Origin: Paraburkholderia monticola
GTDB lineage: Bacteria > Pseudomonadota > Gammaproteobacteria > Burkholderiales > Burkholderiaceae
DNA length: 64,000 nucleotides
Reading direction: 5' to 3'
Assembly (NCBI RefSeq): GCF_001580545.1
Contig: NZ_LRBG01000001.1
Location: 248,001-312,000, forward strand
Positions within the stretch are counted from its first letter, which is position 1, and each line of letters begins with the position of its first letter. Made by a program: the position numbers and the translations under genes. The notes beneath the pieces were generated by a model that had not been told where the DNA came from, searched no databases, and saw only the letters and a program-made list of their open reading frames with translations. This document shows positions 62,085 to 64,000 of this stretch, one piece after another.

Positions 62085-62489
62085 CTAGTCGTGCACGCGG
62101 CCGCGCCCCGTCTTGACCTCGCTGCGCTTTGCCTTGCTGTCGAGCCGTCGCCGGTTCGACGCGCGTGTCGGCCGGGTCGCGACCCGCGGCTTGCGGGTCA
62201 CGCTGATGCTTTCGATCAGTTCATCGAGCCGCGCCAGCGCCGCCGCGCGGTTCATCTCCTGGGTCCGATGCTCCTGCGCCTTGATGATCACGACGCCGTC
62301 GCGCGTGAGCCGATGGTCCGAGAGCGCGAGCAGGCGCATCTTCAGCACTTCCGGCAGCGACGAAGCGCGCACATCGAAACGCAGATGAATCGCGCTCGAC
62401 ACCTTGTTGACATTCTGACCACCCGCCCCCTGCGCGCGCACGGCGGTCAATTCGATTTCGTTGAGCGGGATCGGGTAGCGGAATGTCAT
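62085..62489 (-). CDS. arfB: Alternative ribosome-rescue factor ArfB (peptidyl-tRNA hydrolase)
   Basis: Releases peptides from ribosomes stalled without a stop codon. The 134-residue protein has the catalytic GGQ in [20 protein letters not shown] and a basic C-terminal tail ([20 protein letters not shown]) that enters the mRNA channel. The ATG at 62489 (MTFRYPIPL) is the standard start. Convergent with the EAL gene, 11 bases between stops. Confidence 0.92.
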   Translation of the reverse strand: MTFRYPIPLNEIELTAVRAQGAGGQNVNKVSSAIHLRFDVRASSLPEVLKMRLLALSDHRLTRDGVVIIKAQEHRTQEMNRAAALARLDELIESISVTRKPRVATRPTRASNRRRLDSKAKRSEVKTGRGRVHD

Positions 62490-62658
62490 CGGTGATGGGA
62501 CAGGAAGATGCGTCAGTGTACAAGCGCGCGGAGCGAGTTGCCCGATGCACCGGATGTCGCGCCCTGTGGCACGCGCTCGCAAACGCTATCAAAAAAGCAT
62601 TTGCGTCGGCGCGGCTCGCTCATCGATACTAGGTCTTTCGCTTACAGCGTAAATCCAT

Positions 62659-63300
62659 ATGAAAATCCGTCCGGGTTTCGTGCTCGAACTGGCCGTCAAC
62701 TTTCTGCTGCCATGGCTCGCCTATCGGCTCGCGTTGCCGCGCCTCGGCGAGACCGGCGCGTTGATCGCGTCCGCGGTGCCGCCGCTCGTATGGAGCGTGA
62801 TCGAGCTCGCCCGCTTCCGGCGCGTCGATGCGCTCAGCGTGATGGTGGTGGCGGGCATCGTGCTGTCGGTCGCGGCCATGGCGCTCGGGGGCAGTCCGCG
62901 CATGCTGCTGTTGCGCGAGTCGCTCGTGTCCGGTGCGATCGGCGTCGCGTTTCTGCTGTCGATGCCGATGCGTCGTCCGCTGATCTTCTACCTCGCACGC
63001 GCGACGGTCGCGCGCGAAATGGAAGGCGGCGCCACGCATTTCGAGACACTGTGGCGCGACCGCCCAGGCCTCGCCACCGCGATGCGCATGATGACGCTCG
63101 TCTGGGGCATCGGTCTGACCGCGGAAACCGCCTTGCGCGCGTGGATGGCGCTGACTTGGCCGATCGAGCGCTTCCTCGTCGTCTCGCCCTTTATCGGCTA
63201 CGGCATCTACGGATGCCTCGCGCTCTGGACGCTGTGGTACCGCAAGACGATGCACGGCCGCGTCGAGACGAACGAGCGGGCGAGCGGGATGGCCGGTTGA
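62659..63300 (+). CDS. VC0807-family membrane protein
   Basis: A 213-residue inner-membrane protein with about six hydrophobic segments (for example residues 7-25, 33-50, 60-77, 90-105, 145-165 and 172-195). The start MKIRPGFVLELAVNFLLPWL and the VSGAIGVAFLLSMPMRRPLI block are typical of VC0807-family proteins, whose function is unknown. Divergent from arfB. Confidence 0.7.
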   Translation: MKIRPGFVLELAVNFLLPWLAYRLALPRLGETGALIASAVPPLVWSVIELARFRRVDALSVMVVAGIVLSVAAMALGGSPRMLLLRESLVSGAIGVAFLLSMPMRRPLIFYLARATVAREMEGGATHFETLWRDRPGLATAMRMMTLVWGIGLTAETALRAWMALTWPIERFLVVSPFIGYGIYGCLALWTLWYRKTMHGRVETNERASGMAG

Positions 63301-63364
63301 GCGCCGCTCGCACCGTTTCGCACGATCAGCCCCTGCTCCCAACGTTCCGCCCGCTGTCACGCGA

Positions 63365-64000
63365 TCAACGCGCAGCCTCCGCAATCCGCGCCGCCAGCCC
63401 CGAATCCCGCTGCGTCGGCGTCGCGATCGCCTGCGCGAGCACGGCCCGCGCACCGATCAACTCGACGCGCTCGCGCGCGCGAGTAATCGCCGTGTACACC
63501 AACTCACGCGACAACACCCGGCTAAACGCCGACGGTAGCACCAGCACCGCATGCTCGAACTCCGAACCTTGCGACTTGTGGACCGTCAGCGCGAACGCGG
63601 TGTCGTGCGGCGGCAGCGCGGCCGGCGATACCGCACGCACGCCGCCGTCGCCGGTGCGAAAGTAGACGCGCAGCGCGCCGCCCGCGCCCGGCAGCGCGAT
63701 GCCGATGTCGCCGTTGAACAGACCCAGCGCGTAATCGTTGCGGGTGACCATCACCGGACGTCCGGCAAACCATTGCGCGCCGACCGCGAGCGTGACGCTC
63801 GCGGCGCGCCGCACCTGCGCCGCCATCGCCGCGTTGACCTGATCGACGCCGCGAGGTCCGAGCCGCGTCGCGCACAGGATGCGGAAGCGATTGAGCGTGT
63901 CGAAGAGCGGCAATGGATCAGGCGCATCGGTGGCGAGCGCGGCGGCCAGTGCCTCAGCGTAGGGCGCGAAACCGGCGGCAAGTCGCGCGATGGTGCGCTC
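63365..64000 (-). CDS. recD: Exodeoxyribonuclease V alpha subunit RecD, C-terminal part
   Basis: DNA helicase subunit of RecBCD. The frame is open to the right edge, so only the last 211 residues are seen. They include a UvrD-like 2B-type region (RNDYALGLFNGDIGIAL), the helicase motif TVHKSQGSEFEHAVLVLP and the final motif VYTAITRARERVEL, as in RecD. The gene begins beyond 64000; recB and recC are presumably upstream. Confidence 0.93.
   Translation of the reverse strand, partial: ERTIARLAAGFAPYAEALAAALATDAPDPLPLFDTLNRFRILCATRLGPRGVDQVNAAMAAQVRRAASVTLAVGAQWFAGRPVMVTRNDYALGLFNGDIGIALPGAGGALRVYFRTGDGGVRAVSPAALPPHDTAFALTVHKSQGSEFEHAVLVLPSAFSRVLSRELVYTAITRARERVELIGARAVLAQAIATPTQRDSGLAARIAEAAR

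Overview
This window is high-GC, gene-dense chromosomal DNA from a betaproteobacterium, most likely Burkholderia sensu lato (Paraburkholderia or Burkholderia). The grounds are the gene order rimP-nusA-infB-rbfA-truB, odhA-odhB-lpdA followed by zapE, a second long-tailed Hfq (Hfq2), DUF2968 and DUF2147 secreted proteins, and an emrAB-type pump with its own outer-membrane channel. Genus and species cannot be fixed from the sequence alone. No rRNA, tRNA, CRISPR array or complete insertion sequence was seen.

Layout. (1) 1-5.6 kb: a sulfonate-type ABC binding protein, an unrecognised 464-residue protein with a nuclease-like motif set, and two MFS transporters. (2) 5.6-10.1 kb: an island-like stretch with a methyltransferase broken by a nonsense codon and a frameshift, followed by a less GC-rich OsmC-YcaO fusion gene. 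(3) 10.4-20.5 kb: a fatty-acid cluster of PsrA-like TetR regulator, FadE, high-molecular-weight FabG, MaoC hydratase, thiolase, FadD and a DUF1571 exported protein. (4) 20.5-24.3 kb: a VAO-type flavoprotein with a small Tat-exported neighbour, then an ECF sigma/anti-sigma pair led by a tiny secreted peptide. (5) 24.6-28.2 kb: hfq2, small proteins, DUF2968 and DUF2147 exported proteins and a stand-alone DUF4096 (transposase N-domain) gene. (6) 28.3-37.6 kb: zapE, the 2-oxoglutarate dehydrogenase genes and typA. (7) 37.9-42.9 kb: a MarR-controlled tripartite drug efflux operon. (8) 43-53.1 kb: the translation operon truB, rbfA, infB, nusA, rimP (minus strand), preceded by a leader that looks like an attenuator, then rluB and scpB. 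(9) 53.5-64 kb: an aminotransferase, a LysR regulator, a second stand-alone DUF4096 gene behind a sigma-54-like site, several small exported or unknown proteins, YdcF, an EAL protein, ArfB, a VC0807-family membrane protein and the C-terminal part of RecD, which runs off the right edge.

How parts work together. The fad cluster encodes a whole beta-oxidation turn without FadB: activation by FadD, dehydrogenation by FadE, hydration by MaoC, oxidation or reduction by FabG and thiolysis. The same families are grouped in the mycobacterial htdX-fabG4-fadA2-fadE5 locus. The two most interesting regulatory items are the short promoter-peptide-terminator unit ahead of rimP and the intrinsic terminator between infB and rbfA. 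The two orphan DUF4096 proteins look like retained transposase DNA-binding domains rather than mobile elements.
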